From Mycobacteroides franklinii (GTDB taxonomy: Bacteria; Actinomycetota; Actinomycetes; Mycobacteriales; Mycobacteriaceae), in contig NZ_MAFQ01000013.1 in the NCBI RefSeq assembly GCF_002013895.1, forward strand, positions 62,001-126,000: a stretch of 64,000 bases of DNA. The letters run 5' to 3'. The position numbers were made by a program, and so were the translations under genes. Below the pieces are notes generated by a model. It saw only the letters and a program-made list of their open reading frames with translations, was not told where the DNA came from and did no database searches. Shown in pieces: positions 43,495 to 53,791 of this stretch (position 1 is the stretch's first letter; each line of letters begins with the position of its first letter).

Positions 43495-44505
43495 ATGCCC
43501 AAGAGCTCGAACAGTAAACGGCACCGGATTCTCGGTTTGGCCGCGGCGCTGGCCGTCGCCGTCGTCGTCATTCTGGTGATCGCGATCGTTGTCGTCATCG
43601 TCCGCAGGCCTGACGATGTCACGCCGGGCGCCCAGGTGCCCGTGACGACGACACCGGCGGTGACTCGGCCCGGCCAGAAGCCCCGGCCGGCCTCGCAGAG
43701 CGCTGATTGCCCCGATGTGCAGGCGCTCATCATCCCGGGCACCTGGGAGTCGTCGACGACCGATGATCCGCTCAACCCGACGCAGTTCCCGCGCTCGCTG
43801 CTGCTGAACGTGTCCCGGCCCATCACCGAGAAGTTCGACAAGGCCCGGTTGCAGACATGGACGGTGCCTTACACCGCCCAGTTCCACAACCCGTTCGCCA
43901 ACGACAACCAGATGTCGTACAACGACAGCCGTAAGGAAGGGACCGATCGGGCGGTCAAGGAGCTCACCGAGATGTACGACCGGTGCCCGCTCACCAGCTA
44001 CGTCATCGTCGGTTTCTCGCAGGGCGCGGTGATCGCCGGTGACATCGCCAATCAGATCGGCAACGGCCAGGGTCCCGTCGACCAGGACCTGGTGCTGGGC
44101 GTGACGTTGATCGCGGACGGTCGTCGTCAGGATGGGATCGGACAGTCGCCCGGACCCAACCCGCCCGGGCAGGGGGCCGAGGTCACTCTCGGCGATCTCG
44201 GGGTGCTGGATTCATTCGGGCTGAAGATGTCGGGTCCGCGTCCTGGCGGATTCGGTGAGCTCAACGACCGCACCAACCAGATCTGCGGGACCGGGGACCT
44301 GATCTGCGCGGCGCCCCCGGACGCGTTCAACATCTCGAACCTGGGCAAGACGCTGGACATCCTCTCCGGTGGCGCCGGCGCCCCCGTGCACGCGCTGTAC
44401 GCCACCCCAGAGTTCTGGCAGATCGACGGCCGGCCCGCGACGGAATGGACCACCAACTGGGCTGAGGGGCTCATTGAGAACGCGCCCCACCCGAAGCATG
44501 GGTGA
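43495..44505 (+). CDS. Cutinase-like phospholipase/thioesterase (Rv3802c-like)
   Basis: The product is 336 residues with an N-terminal anchor (ILGLAAALAVAVVVILVIAI). The alpha/beta cutinase core has the nucleophile VGFSQGAVIAGD. An oxidising-type CPDVQ and MYDRCPLTS cysteine pair is present. Rv3802 is essential in mycobacteria and has been called a mycolyl/acyl hydrolase acting near the wall. The ATG follows AGGAGACAC. It precedes fadD32 as in M. tuberculosis. Confidence 0.92.
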   Translation: MPKSSNSKRHRILGLAAALAVAVVVILVIAIVVVIVRRPDDVTPGAQVPVTTTPAVTRPGQKPRPASQSADCPDVQALIIPGTWESSTTDDPLNPTQFPRSLLLNVSRPITEKFDKARLQTWTVPYTAQFHNPFANDNQMSYNDSRKEGTDRAVKELTEMYDRCPLTSYVIVGFSQGAVIAGDIANQIGNGQGPVDQDLVLGVTLIADGRRQDGIGQSPGPNPPGQGAEVTLGDLGVLDSFGLKMSGPRPGGFGELNDRTNQICGTGDLICAAPPDAFNISNLGKTLDILSGGAGAPVHALYATPEFWQIDGRPATEWTTNWAEGLIENAPHPKHG

Positions 44506-44843
44506 GCGTCTTGCGTGAAGACCATGCGCTCGGGGTGAGGTCTCCGACAAGCGTTGATGTCATCTTCACAACAGGACGCCTAGATATTTGGTGGGCGCGG
44601 TACGCTCACCTAAGATTAAGAGAAAAATAAGACTGTAAGCCGTTCGCGGGGCTGAGTGATTTTGGCTGGCCGCCGCCGACCGATAATCTCGTCGCGAATG
44701 GCCGCCTGAGCTGCCGTAGTACGCGATTGCCTCTCGGTACGATCATCGAGGATTTGACGTTCGCCCCGATGTCATATCGGCGTGCACGAACTGTTCAGGC
44801 CCGCGAAACGCGCACCATGCGCTGTTAGAGGAGAGAAGCACAC
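44506..44843. other. 338-bp gene-free leader upstream of fadD32
   Basis: This gap has no ORF with mycobacterial codon use and no tRNA. Its AT-rich patch at 44580-44640 carries the promoter candidate listed separately. The remaining 200 bp to the ATG may be a long 5' leader; I see no riboswitch motif. Confidence 0.5.
44588..44616 (+). promoter_or_regulatory. Candidate promoter for fadD32-pks13-accD4
   Basis: TTGGTG (44588-44593) and TAAGAT (44611-44616) are spaced 17 bp. The -35 matches 3 of 6 and the -10 matches 4 of 6 vegetative consensus bases. The -10 lies 228 bp upstream of the fadD32 ATG. Low-stringency call. Confidence 0.35.
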
Positions 44844-46757
44844 ATGGCGTTCGACAACCCGTTCCTCGATTCGGCGGGCCACATCAAGTTCCCCGAGGAC
44901 GGGAGCATCGTTCGGCACGTCGAAGGCTGGGCGGAGTCGCAGGGCGACAGCCTGGCTTACCGGTTCCTCGACTTCTCCACCGAGCGCGACGGCGCCTATA
45001 TCGACATCACCTGGTCGGAGTTCGGCGCACGCAACCGTGCCGTTGCCGCTCGTCTGCAGCAGGTGACCAAGCCGGGCGACCGCGTCGCCATCCTGGCTCC
45101 GCAGAGCCTGGATTACCTCGTGGCGCACTATGGCGCTCTCTACGCCGGTGCCATCGCAGTGCCGCTGTTCGATCCCAGTGAGGCAGGCCATGCCGGCCGA
45201 CTCCACGCGGTGCTCGACGACTGCCAGCCCTCCGCGGTGCTCACGACGACCGAATGCGCCGAGGGCGTACGGAAGTTCTTCCGGAACCGTCCGCCCAAGG
45301 AGCGCCCGCGCGTGATCGCCGTCGACGCGATTCCCAACGACGTGGGTTCGACGTGGGTGGAGCCGGTGGCCACCAAGGACACCATCGCCTACCTGCAGTA
45401 CACCTCCGGCTCGACCCGCGCCCCGGCCGGTGTGCAGATCACCCACCTGTCGCTGGCCACCAACCTGCTGCAGCTGGTTGACGCGTTGTCGCAGCAGGAA
45501 GGCAAGGACGGTCAGCCCGGTCACCGGGGGACCACCTGGCTGCCGTTCTTCCATGACATGGGCCTGATCACGGTGATGGTGCCGTCCATGATCGGCGAGC
45601 ACATGACGGTGATGAGTCCGGCGGCGTTCATTCGCCGCCCGCTGCGCTGGCTGCGGGAAATGGCGGTCAAGGGTGACGACCGCTCGGGAAGCTTCTCGGC
45701 GCTGCCCAACTTCGCCTTCGAGCATTGCGCGCTGCGTGGTCTGCCCAAAGAGGGCGAGCCGCCGCTGGACCTGTCGAACGTGTACTCGATCATCAACGGT
45801 TCCGAGCCGGTGTCGACGGCCTCGATCAAGAAGTTCTGCGATGCCTTCGAGCCCTATGGTTTTGACCCCAGGGCCATTCACCCGTCCTACGGCATGGCTG
45901 AGGCCACGCTGTTCGTCACTTCGACCATCTGGAACACGGACAGGGCGCGCGTGCTGCACGTGGATCGCACCGAGCTGAACGCCGGGCGCATCGTGCAGGT
46001 GGAGCCGGGTGCCGAGAACTCGGTGACCCAGGTGTCCAGCGGACGGATGGCCCGCGACGAGTGGGGCGTCATTGTCGACGGTGAGACCGCCTCCGAATTG
46101 CCCGACGGTCAGATCGGTGAGATCTGGTTGCACGGCAACAACATTGGTTCCGGCTACTGGGGCCGCCCGGAGGAAACCCGCGAAGCGTTCCAGAACACTC
46201 TCAAGTCGCGGATCTCCGCGTCGCATGCCGAGGGCGTGCCGGACGACGCCAACTGGCTCAACACCGGCGACCTCGGCGTATGGGTGGACGGCGAGCTGTA
46301 CATCACCGGCCGCGTCAAGGACCTCATCATCGTGGACGGGCGCAACCACTACCCGCAGGATGTGGAGTTCACCGCGCAGGAAGCCAACAAGGCACTGCGT
46401 CCGGGGTACGTCGCCGCGTTCTCGGTGCCGGCCAACCAGCTGCCGCAGGTGGTCTTCGACAATCCGCATGCCGGCCTGAAGTACGACCCGGAGGACTCCT
46501 CCGAGCAGCTGGTCGTCATCGGTGAGCGCAGCGTGGGCGCCCACAAGTCGGATAACCAGGCCGTGGGCGACGATGTGCGCGCCGCGGTCGCGGTGCGCCA
46601 CGGTGTGACGGTGCGCGATGTACTGCTGGTTCCGGCCGGCTCCATCGCGCGGACCTCCAGCGGCAAGATCGCCCGGCGTGCCGCCCGGACCAGCTATTTG
46701 GACGGCAGCCTGCGCGGCGGCTACCAGCAGACCGCATTCCCCGACGACCGGCAGTAG
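44844..46757 (+). CDS. fadD32: Fatty acyl-AMP ligase FAAL32
   Basis: Activates the meromycolate chain as acyl-AMP and loads it on the N-terminal ACP of Pks13. It is 637 residues with an ANL fold: YTSGSTRAPAGV phosphate loop, LPFFHDMGL, PSYGMAEATLFV and WLNTGDLGVWVDGELYITGRVKDLIIVDGRNHYP. The FAAL-specific insertion is present around residues 330-360. The ATG follows AGGAGAG. Essential cell-wall gene; matches Rv3801c. Confidence 0.97.
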   Translation: MAFDNPFLDSAGHIKFPEDGSIVRHVEGWAESQGDSLAYRFLDFSTERDGAYIDITWSEFGARNRAVAARLQQVTKPGDRVAILAPQSLDYLVAHYGALYAGAIAVPLFDPSEAGHAGRLHAVLDDCQPSAVLTTTECAEGVRKFFRNRPPKERPRVIAVDAIPNDVGSTWVEPVATKDTIAYLQYTSGSTRAPAGVQITHLSLATNLLQLVDALSQQEGKDGQPGHRGTTWLPFFHDMGLITVMVPSMIGEHMTVMSPAAFIRRPLRWLREMAVKGDDRSGSFSALPNFAFEHCALRGLPKEGEPPLDLSNVYSIINGSEPVSTASIKKFCDAFEPYGFDPRAIHPSYGMAEATLFVTSTIWNTDRARVLHVDRTELNAGRIVQVEPGAENSVTQVSSGRMARDEWGVIVDGETASELPDGQIGEIWLHGNNIGSGYWGRPEETREAFQNTLKSRISASHAEGVPDDANWLNTGDLGVWVDGELYITGRVKDLIIVDGRNHYPQDVEFTAQEANKALRPGYVAAFSVPANQLPQVVFDNPHAGLKYDPEDSSEQLVVIGERSVGAHKSDNQAVGDDVRAAVAVRHGVTVRDVLLVPAGSIARTSSGKIARRAARTSYLDGSLRGGYQQTAFPDDRQ

Positions 46758-46808
46758 GCGATCGAATATCGCCGCCGCCATCCGATACCCCGGAGATAGG
46801 CCTCGAAA

Positions 46809-49800
46809 ATGACTGATACGCAACAGGATTCGACACAAGAGACCAAGGCTCCGGAGGTGGCGGTGCCGGCGAGCGGTGCCCAGCTGACCGTTGCCGAGAT
46901 GCGTGAATGGCTGCGCAACTGGATCGCCGCGGCCACCGGGGTAAGCCCCGATCGCATCGACGATTCGGCGCCGATGGTCGAGATGGGTCTGTCCTCGCGT
47001 GACGCGGTGGCGATGGCGGCCGATATCGAGGACCTCACCGGGGTCACATTGACGGCCACCGTGGCCTTCCAGCACCCCACCATCGAGTCGCTGGCCACCC
47101 GCATCATCGAGGGTGAGCCGGAGTTGCCGGATGCCGGCGACGAGGACTGGTCACGCGATCCCAAAGCTGCCACAGGCGAATTCGATATCGCGGTGATCGG
47201 TCTTGCCACCCGTCTGCCCGGTGATGTCAATACCCCGGCGCAGCTGTGGGAGGCGCTGTTGGAGGGCCGCGACGCGATCACCGACCTGCCCGAGGGGCGC
47301 TGGGAAGAGTTCACCAGTGAACCGCGAATCGCCGAGCGGGTGGCGCAAGCCGCCACCCGTGGCGGATACCTCAAGGACATCAAGGGATTCGACGCCGAGT
47401 TCTTCACGCTCTCCAAGATGGAGGCCGACAATATCGATCCGCAGCAGCGGATGGCTCTTGAACTCACCTGGGAGGCGCTGGAGAACGCGCGCATCCCGGC
47501 GTCGAGCCTCAAGGGAGACAGCGTCGGTGTCTACATCGGTAGCTCCAACAACGACTACGGTTACCTGTCGGTGGCCGACCCCACCGTCATGCACCCGTAC
47601 GCCATCACCGGCAACGCGAGTTCGATTATCGCCAACCGGGTTTCGTACTTCTTCGACTTCCGTGGCCCCAGTGTCGCCGTCGACACCGCATGTTCGTCCT
47701 CGCTGGTCGCGGTGCACCAGGGCGTGAAGGCACTGCGTTCCGGTGAGGCCGATGTCGTGTTGGCCGGTGGCGTCAATGCGCTCATCACACCACTCGTGAC
47801 GGTCGGTTTCGACGAGGTCGGCGGCGTGCTGGCCCCGGACGGCCGCATCAAGTCCTTCTCGCAGGATGCCAACGGCTACAGCCGTTCCGAGGGCGGCGGC
47901 ATGCTGGTGCTCAAGCGCCTCTCCGATGCGCGCCGCGATGGTGACCCGATCATGGCGATCATCGCCGGGTCCGCGGTCAATCACGATGGCCGGTCCAATG
48001 GTCTGCTCGCGCCAAACCCCGATGCCCAGGCCGAGGTGCTGCGCAAGGCCTACAAGGACGCCGGTATCGATCCCCGCACCGTCGACGTCATCGAGGCGCA
48101 CGGCACCGGCACCATCCTCGGTGATCCGATCGAGGCCGACGGCCTGGGCCGGGTGGTGGGCCGTGGTCGCGACGCCGATAAGCCGGCACTGCTGGGCTCG
48201 GCCAAGTCGAACTTCGGGCACCTGGAGTCCGCGGCCGGCGCTGCGAGCCTGTCGAAGATCGTGCTGGCCCTGCAGAACAACAAGGTTCCGCCGTCGATCA
48301 ACTACACCGGCCCCAACCCGTACATCGACTTCGATGCGATTCACCTGAAGGTCGTCGACCAGGTCTCCGACTGGCCGCGCTACAGCGGGCACGCCATCGC
48401 CGGTGTCTCCGGTTTCGGTTTCGGCGGCGCCAACGCCCACATCGTGGTGCGTGAGGTGCTGCCGATCGACCTGGTGGAACCCAGTGAGCCGTCCGAAGCC
48501 GATGTGGACGAAGATTCCGATGTCAACGGCAAACACGCTGGGGCAGAGGCAGATACCGAAGAAGGAAATGTCGAATTCGTTGAGTCTCGGTTTGACGAGT
48601 ACGGCGAGTTCATGGGCGGTTACTCCGATGGGCCGCGGGAGCTGCCCGGACTGACCGACGAGGCCAAGCGTCTCAAAGAGGAGGCGCTGGCCGCGCTTTC
48701 TGCCGAAGAGCCGGTGACTCCCGTTGTCCCACTCTTTATCTCGGGCTTCCTATCCTCTCGCAAGAAGGCCGCCGCGGCCGCGCTGGCGGACTGGATGGAA
48801 TCCGAAGAGGGCCAGTCCTACTCGCTGGAATCCATCGGACGATCGCTGTCCCGGCGCAACCATGGGCGCTCGCGCGCCGTGGTGCTCGCCCATGATTTCG
48901 ACCAGGCCATCACGGGTCTGCGCGCTGTCGCCGAAGGCAAGCAGAAGCCGTACGTCTACTCCGTGGATGGTCCCGTGACCAGCGGCGCGGTGTGGGTGAT
49001 GGCCGGTTTCGGTGCGCAGCACCGCAAGATGGGCAAGAGCCTGTACCTGCGCGATCCGATTTTCGCGGAGTGGATCGACAAGGTCGACGCGTACGTGCAG
49101 GACGAGCGGGGTTACTCCGTTGTCGAGCTGATCCTGGATGACTCGCACGAGTACGGCATCGAAACCAGCAACATCGCCATCTTCGCGATCCAAATCGGGT
49201 TGGGTGAGGTACTCAAGGCGCATGGCGCCAAACCCACCGCGGTGATCGGGCAATCGCTGGGAGAGCCCGCGTCGGCCTACTTTGCAGGTGGGCTGTCGCT
49301 GGCCGACGCCACCCGCGTCATCTGCTCGCGCGCACACCTGATGGGTGAGGGCGAGGCGATGCTGTTCGGCGACTACATCCGGCTGATGGCGCTGGTCGAG
49401 TACTCGGCCGACGAGCTCAAGACGGTGTTCGCCGACTTCCCGGACCTCGAGGTATGCGTGTACGCCGCGCCGTCGCAGACCGTCATCGGTGGTCCGCCGG
49501 CGCAGGTCGACGCGATCGTGGCCCGTTGCGAGGCCGAGGGCAAGTTCGCGCGCAAGCTGCAGACCAAGGGTGCCGGTCATACCTCGCAGATGGACCCGCT
49601 GCTCGGTGAGTTCGCCGCGGAACTGCAGGGGATCGAGCCGATGACTCCGAACATCGGGATCTTCTCGACGGTGCACGAGGGCACGTTCATCCGCCCAGGC
49701 GGTGACCCGGTGCACGACGTCGACTACTGGAAGAAGGGGATGCGGCATTCGGTGTACTTCACCCATGGCACCCGTAATGCCGTGGATGCCGGATACACCA

Positions 49801-52154
49801 CCTTCCTGGAACTGGCACCGAATCCGGTGGCGCTCATGCAGGTTGGGCTCACCACCATGTCATCGGGACTGCCCGACGCGCAGCTGATCGCGACTCTCGC
49901 CCGTAAGGAGGACGAGGTCGAGTCCATGGTCAAGACCATGGCGCAGCTCTATGTGTACGGCCACAGCCTGGACCCGCGGACGCTGTTCACCGCGGCAACC
50001 AGGTCGGCGGATTACGCGCCGATTCCTCCGACCGAGTTCAAGCGCAAGGAGCATTGGCTCCCCGCGCATTTCAGCGTTGATGGCGCAACCCGGATCCCCG
50101 GTACGCACGTGTCGCTGCCCGACGGCAAGCATGTGTGGGAATGGAGTCCGGGAGCCGCAACGCCGGCGACATCCGACGCGAGCGGTGTTTCGGCTCTTCT
50201 CCCCGAACTGGTGAAAGCCGCTGCGGTAACGGTACTTCCGGATGCCCAGCTCACCGCATTCGAGCAGCGGGCGATCCCGGGCGAGGGTTCCACACTGGTG
50301 ACCACGCTGTCGCGGCACCCGGGCGGGGCCACCGTGCAGGTGCACGCCCGCATCGGTGAGTCGTTCACCCTCGTCTACGACGCGGTGGTATCCCGGGCCG
50401 GTCAGGGTGGCGCACTGCCGTTCGCGACCGCTGCGGGTGTCGCCACCAACGGTTCGGCGACGGCGCCGTCGCAGGCGGTCGCGGTCGTGGCCGACGAGGT
50501 GCCCGAAGAGATTCAGGACAACCTGCTCTCCGGTGCGGGTGCGGGTGCCGACTTCAAGAAATGGAGCAAGGAGTCCGGCGAGCCGGTCATCGAGCGTCTG
50601 GCCGCGATCGTGTCGTTGGCCATGGGTTACGAGCCCGAAGACGTGCCGCGCGAGGTGCCGCTCATCGAGCTGGGGCTGGATTCGTTGATGGCGGTGCGCA
50701 TCAAGAACCGTGTCGAGTTCGACTTCGACTTGCCGCCCATTCAGCTGCAGGCCGTGCGCGATGCCAACCTGCTCGATGTCGAGCGGCTGGTCATCTACGC
50801 GTTGGAGAACCCCGACGCCGTGCACGAGCTGCACGACTACCAGCAGACCGACGAGTTCAAGGAGGCCGCGCCGACAGGTGGTGTCCTGTCGAAGGCCGAT
50901 CTCGAGAAGGCGCTGGCGGTGGGTGCGGCGGAGACGTCCGTGCCGGACGAGGAGCCTGCCCTTGCCGAGAGCGCTCCCGCTGCGGAGCCGGCAATTTCGG
51001 CGGAGACCTCCGAGCTGGCTAAGGCCGCCGCCGCGATGAACCAGGAAGCCATCGCCGAGGCACTGAATGCCGATGTGCCACCGCGTGATGCGGCCGAACG
51101 TGTCGCCTTCGCGACATGGGCCATCGTCACCGGTGAATCGCCCGGCAGCATCTTCAACGCGCTGCCGAAGATCGACGATGAGACGGCGGTCAAGCTCGCG
51201 GAGCGTCTTTCGCAGCGGGCCGACGGTGAGATCGGCGCCGACGAGGTCAAGCTCGCGCCGACCATCGAGGCGCTGGGTGAGGTGGTCCGCAGCCGGCTGG
51301 AGGCGGGCAAGATCGACGGCTTCGTGCGAATCCTGGCCCCCAGGCCGGAGGGTTCGACGGCGGTCCCTGTCTTCGTGTTCCACCCGGCGGGTGGATCGAC
51401 GGTGGTCTACGAGCCCCTGCTGAAGCGGCTCCCCGAGGGCACACCGATGTTCGGCTTGGAGCGGGTCGAGGGCACCATCGAGGAGCGGGCCGCCCAGTAC
51501 GTGCCCAAGCTGTTGGAACTGAACGGCGCTGCACCCTTTGTTTTGGCCGGATGGTCACTCGGTGCGGTGCTGGCGTATGCCTGCGCGGTCGGTCTCAAGG
51601 AGGCCGGCGCCGAGGTCGCGTGGGTCGGCAATATCGATGGGGTGCGCCCCGGGACGCCGATCCTGACGACCACGGAGGAGACCCGCAAGCGTTGGGATCG
51701 CTACGCGAAATTCGCGGAGAAGACCTTCAACGTGCAGATCCCGGAGATCCCCTACGAGCAGCTCGAGGAGCTCGACGACGAGGGTCAGGTCAGGTTTGTG
51801 CTGGAGGCCGTCAAGGCGGCCGGTGTGGAGATCCCCGGCGGCATCATCGAGCACCAGCGCACGTCCTACCTGGACCAGCGGGCCATCGACACGTCGACGC
51901 CGGTGCCCTTCGACGGGCATATGACGCTGTACATGGCCGATCGTTACCACGATGACGCGATCACCTTCGAGCCCGCGTACGCGACCCGCCAGCCCGATGG
52001 CGGCTGGGGCGAGTTCGTATCCGATCTCGAGGTCGTTCCGGTCGGTGGTGAGCACATCCAGATCATCGACGAACCGATCATCGCTAAGGTCGGTGCACAT
52101 ATGAGTCAGGCGCTGCGTTCGATCAACGCCAAGAATCAGGAAGGCCAGGGATAG
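46809..52154 (+). CDS. pks13: Polyketide synthase Pks13, mycolic acid condensation
   Basis: Condenses the meromycolate with a carboxylated alpha chain to the mycolic precursor. It has 1781 residues in the order ACP1-KS-AT-ACP2-TE. Active sites visible: ACP1 Ser about 63 (GLSSRDAV), KS Cys 295 (DTACSSS), KS HGTGT and KSNFGHLES, AT Ser 816 (GQSLGEPAS), ACP2 Ser 1292 (GLDSLMAV), TE Ser 1583 (GWSLGA). An acidic linker after KS (about 560-640) and an Ala/Glu-rich linker between ACP2 and TE (about 1365-1480) make it about 50 residues longer than Rv3800c. Its stop overlaps accD4. Confidence 0.97.
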   Translation: MTDTQQDSTQETKAPEVAVPASGAQLTVAEMREWLRNWIAAATGVSPDRIDDSAPMVEMGLSSRDAVAMAADIEDLTGVTLTATVAFQHPTIESLATRIIEGEPELPDAGDEDWSRDPKAATGEFDIAVIGLATRLPGDVNTPAQLWEALLEGRDAITDLPEGRWEEFTSEPRIAERVAQAATRGGYLKDIKGFDAEFFTLSKMEADNIDPQQRMALELTWEALENARIPASSLKGDSVGVYIGSSNNDYGYLSVADPTVMHPYAITGNASSIIANRVSYFFDFRGPSVAVDTACSSSLVAVHQGVKALRSGEADVVLAGGVNALITPLVTVGFDEVGGVLAPDGRIKSFSQDANGYSRSEGGGMLVLKRLSDARRDGDPIMAIIAGSAVNHDGRSNGLLAPNPDAQAEVLRKAYKDAGIDPRTVDVIEAHGTGTILGDPIEADGLGRVVGRGRDADKPALLGSAKSNFGHLESAAGAASLSKIVLALQNNKVPPSINYTGPNPYIDFDAIHLKVVDQVSDWPRYSGHAIAGVSGFGFGGANAHIVVREVLPIDLVEPSEPSEADVDEDSDVNGKHAGAEADTEEGNVEFVESRFDEYGEFMGGYSDGPRELPGLTDEAKRLKEEALAALSAEEPVTPVVPLFISGFLSSRKKAAAAALADWMESEEGQSYSLESIGRSLSRRNHGRSRAVVLAHDFDQAITGLRAVAEGKQKPYVYSVDGPVTSGAVWVMAGFGAQHRKMGKSLYLRDPIFAEWIDKVDAYVQDERGYSVVELILDDSHEYGIETSNIAIFAIQIGLGEVLKAHGAKPTAVIGQSLGEPASAYFAGGLSLADATRVICSRAHLMGEGEAMLFGDYIRLMALVEYSADELKTVFADFPDLEVCVYAAPSQTVIGGPPAQVDAIVARCEAEGKFARKLQTKGAGHTSQMDPLLGEFAAELQGIEPMTPNIGIFSTVHEGTFIRPGGDPVHDVDYWKKGMRHSVYFTHGTRNAVDAGYTTFLELAPNPVALMQVGLTTMSSGLPDAQLIATLARKEDEVESMVKTMAQLYVYGHSLDPRTLFTAATRSADYAPIPPTEFKRKEHWLPAHFSVDGATRIPGTHVSLPDGKHVWEWSPGAATPATSDASGVSALLPELVKAAAVTVLPDAQLTAFEQRAIPGEGSTLVTTLSRHPGGATVQVHARIGESFTLVYDAVVSRAGQGGALPFATAAGVATNGSATAPSQAVAVVADEVPEEIQDNLLSGAGAGADFKKWSKESGEPVIERLAAIVSLAMGYEPEDVPREVPLIELGLDSLMAVRIKNRVEFDFDLPPIQLQAVRDANLLDVERLVIYALENPDAVHELHDYQQTDEFKEAAPTGGVLSKADLEKALAVGAAETSVPDEEPALAESAPAAEPAISAETSELAKAAAAMNQEAIAEALNADVPPRDAAERVAFATWAIVTGESPGSIFNALPKIDDETAVKLAERLSQRADGEIGADEVKLAPTIEALGEVVRSRLEAGKIDGFVRILAPRPEGSTAVPVFVFHPAGGSTVVYEPLLKRLPEGTPMFGLERVEGTIEERAAQYVPKLLELNGAAPFVLAGWSLGAVLAYACAVGLKEAGAEVAWVGNIDGVRPGTPILTTTEETRKRWDRYAKFAEKTFNVQIPEIPYEQLEELDDEGQVRFVLEAVKAAGVEIPGGIIEHQRTSYLDQRAIDTSTPVPFDGHMTLYMADRYHDDAITFEPAYATRQPDGGWGEFVSDLEVVPVGGEHIQIIDEPIIAKVGAHMSQALRSINAKNQEGQG

Positions 52155-53707
52155 TGCCACCACACACAACCGCCGAGAAGCTTGCCGACCTGCGTGAGCG
52201 GATGGCCCTGACCAAGGAGCCGGGCGATCCGAAGGCCATCGCCAGGCGCGACAAGAAGAACATCCCGAGCGCGCGGGCCCGTATCGACTCACTGCTCGAC
52301 AAGGGCAGCTTCATGGAGCTCGATGGGTTCGCCCGCACGCCCGGCGATCCCAACGCGCCGTACACCGACGGTGTGGTGACCGGCTTGGGTCGCATCGACG
52401 GACGTCCGGTCGCGGTCTTCTCGCACGACCAGACCGTGTACCAGGGCAGCGTCGGCGAGATGTTCGGCCGCAAGGTCGCCAAGCTCATGGAATGGGCGGC
52501 CACCAACGGCTGCCCGGTGATCGGCATCAACGACTCGGCAGGCGCCCGCATCCAGGACACCGCCACCTCGTTGGCCTGGTACGCCGAGTTGGGCCGTCGC
52601 CATGAATTCCTGCGGGGCTACGTCCCGGAGATCTCGATCATTCTCGGCAAGTGCGCCGGTGGTGCGGTGTATTCGCCGATTCAGACCGATCTCCTGGTCG
52701 CAGTACGCGACCAGGGCTACATGTTCATCACCGGGCCCGACGTCATCAAGGACGTCACCGGCGAGGATGTGAGCTTCGATGAGCTCGGCGGCGCCGACGT
52801 GCAGGCACAGCGTGGCAACATCCACAAGGTCGTCGAGGACGAAGCGGCCGCGTTCCAGTATGTGCGCGACTACCTGAGCTTCCTGCCGTCCAACACCTTT
52901 GATTACCCGCCGATCGTGAACCCCGGCCTGGAACCGGAGATCACCGAGGACGACCTGTTCCTCGACACGTTCATCCCTGATAGCGACAACCAGGGCTACG
53001 ACATGATGGAGATCCTGCTGCGGATCTTCGACGATGGCGATGTCTTCGAGATCTCCGATCAGCGCGGCCCGGCCATGATCACCGCGTTCGCGCGCGTCGA
53101 CGGGCACCCGGTGGGCGTGGTCGCAAACCAGCCGATGCAGTTGGCGGGAGCTGTCGATACCGACGCCTCCGACAAGGCGGCTAGCTTCATCCGGTTCTGC
53201 GACTCGTACAACCTGCCGTTGGTCTTCGTCGTCGACACCCCCGGCGCCCTGCCCGGTGTGGCGGAGGAGAAGAACGGCATCATCAAGAAGGGTGGCCGCT
53301 TCTTCAACGCCGTGGTGGAAGCCGACGTGCCGAAGGTGACCATCATTACCCGCAAGGCCTACGGCGGCGGATACGCGGTGATGGGTTCCAAACAGCTCTC
53401 GGCCGACCTGAACTACGTCTGGCCGACTGCGCGTATCGCCGTGATCGGTGCCGAGGGCGCCGCGCAGCTGCTGGTGAAGCGCTTCCCGGATCCGACGGCG
53501 CCCGAGGTGCAGAAGATCCGGGCCGACTTCATCGAGGGTTACAACAAGAATTTGGCGACGCCGTGGATCGCCGCAGAGCGTGGCTACATCGACGGTGTCA
53601 TCGAGCCGCATCAGACCCGTTTGCTGATTCGCAAGTCGCTGAAGTTGTTGCGGGACAAGCAGAATTTCGGCAAGATGCAGCGCAAGCACGGTCTGACGCC
53701 GATCTAA
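52154..53707 (+). CDS. accD4: Long-chain acyl-CoA carboxylase carboxyltransferase AccD4
   Basis: Carboxylates the C24-C26 acyl-CoA used by Pks13, with AccA3, AccD5 and AccE5. It is 517 residues, GTG start in a TAGTG overlap with pks13. Crotonase-type carboxyltransferase marks are GINDSAGARIQDTA, ILGKCAGGAVYSP and FVVDTPGALPG, TRKAYGGGYAVMGSKQL. Matches Rv3799c. It is followed by a perfect terminator. Confidence 0.96.
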   Translation: MPPHTTAEKLADLRERMALTKEPGDPKAIARRDKKNIPSARARIDSLLDKGSFMELDGFARTPGDPNAPYTDGVVTGLGRIDGRPVAVFSHDQTVYQGSVGEMFGRKVAKLMEWAATNGCPVIGINDSAGARIQDTATSLAWYAELGRRHEFLRGYVPEISIILGKCAGGAVYSPIQTDLLVAVRDQGYMFITGPDVIKDVTGEDVSFDELGGADVQAQRGNIHKVVEDEAAAFQYVRDYLSFLPSNTFDYPPIVNPGLEPEITEDDLFLDTFIPDSDNQGYDMMEILLRIFDDGDVFEISDQRGPAMITAFARVDGHPVGVVANQPMQLAGAVDTDASDKAASFIRFCDSYNLPLVFVVDTPGALPGVAEEKNGIIKKGGRFFNAVVEADVPKVTIITRKAYGGGYAVMGSKQLSADLNYVWPTARIAVIGAEGAAQLLVKRFPDPTAPEVQKIRADFIEGYNKNLATPWIAAERGYIDGVIEPHQTRLLIRKSLKLLRDKQNFGKMQRKHGLTPI

Positions 53708-53720
53708 TCAATCTGCCGAA

Positions 53721-53770
53721 CAGACGTAAAAGCCCCCGACACGCCGAGTGCTCGGGGGCTTTTACGTCTG
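53721..53770. terminator. Perfect 19-bp stem terminator
   Basis: Arms 53721-53739 and 53752-53770 (CAGACGTAAAAGCCCCCGA and its exact complement) enclose a 12-nt loop. A/T runs flank the GC core on both strands, so it can serve both accD4 and the convergent membrane protein gene. Confidence 0.95.
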
Positions 53771-53791
53771 TTCGCGTCTTGGGGCGGTCGG

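Noticed and set aside
44772..47075. 767-codon minus-strand frame opposite fadD32
   Set aside because: Shadow of fadD32 and pks13; no recognisable fold.
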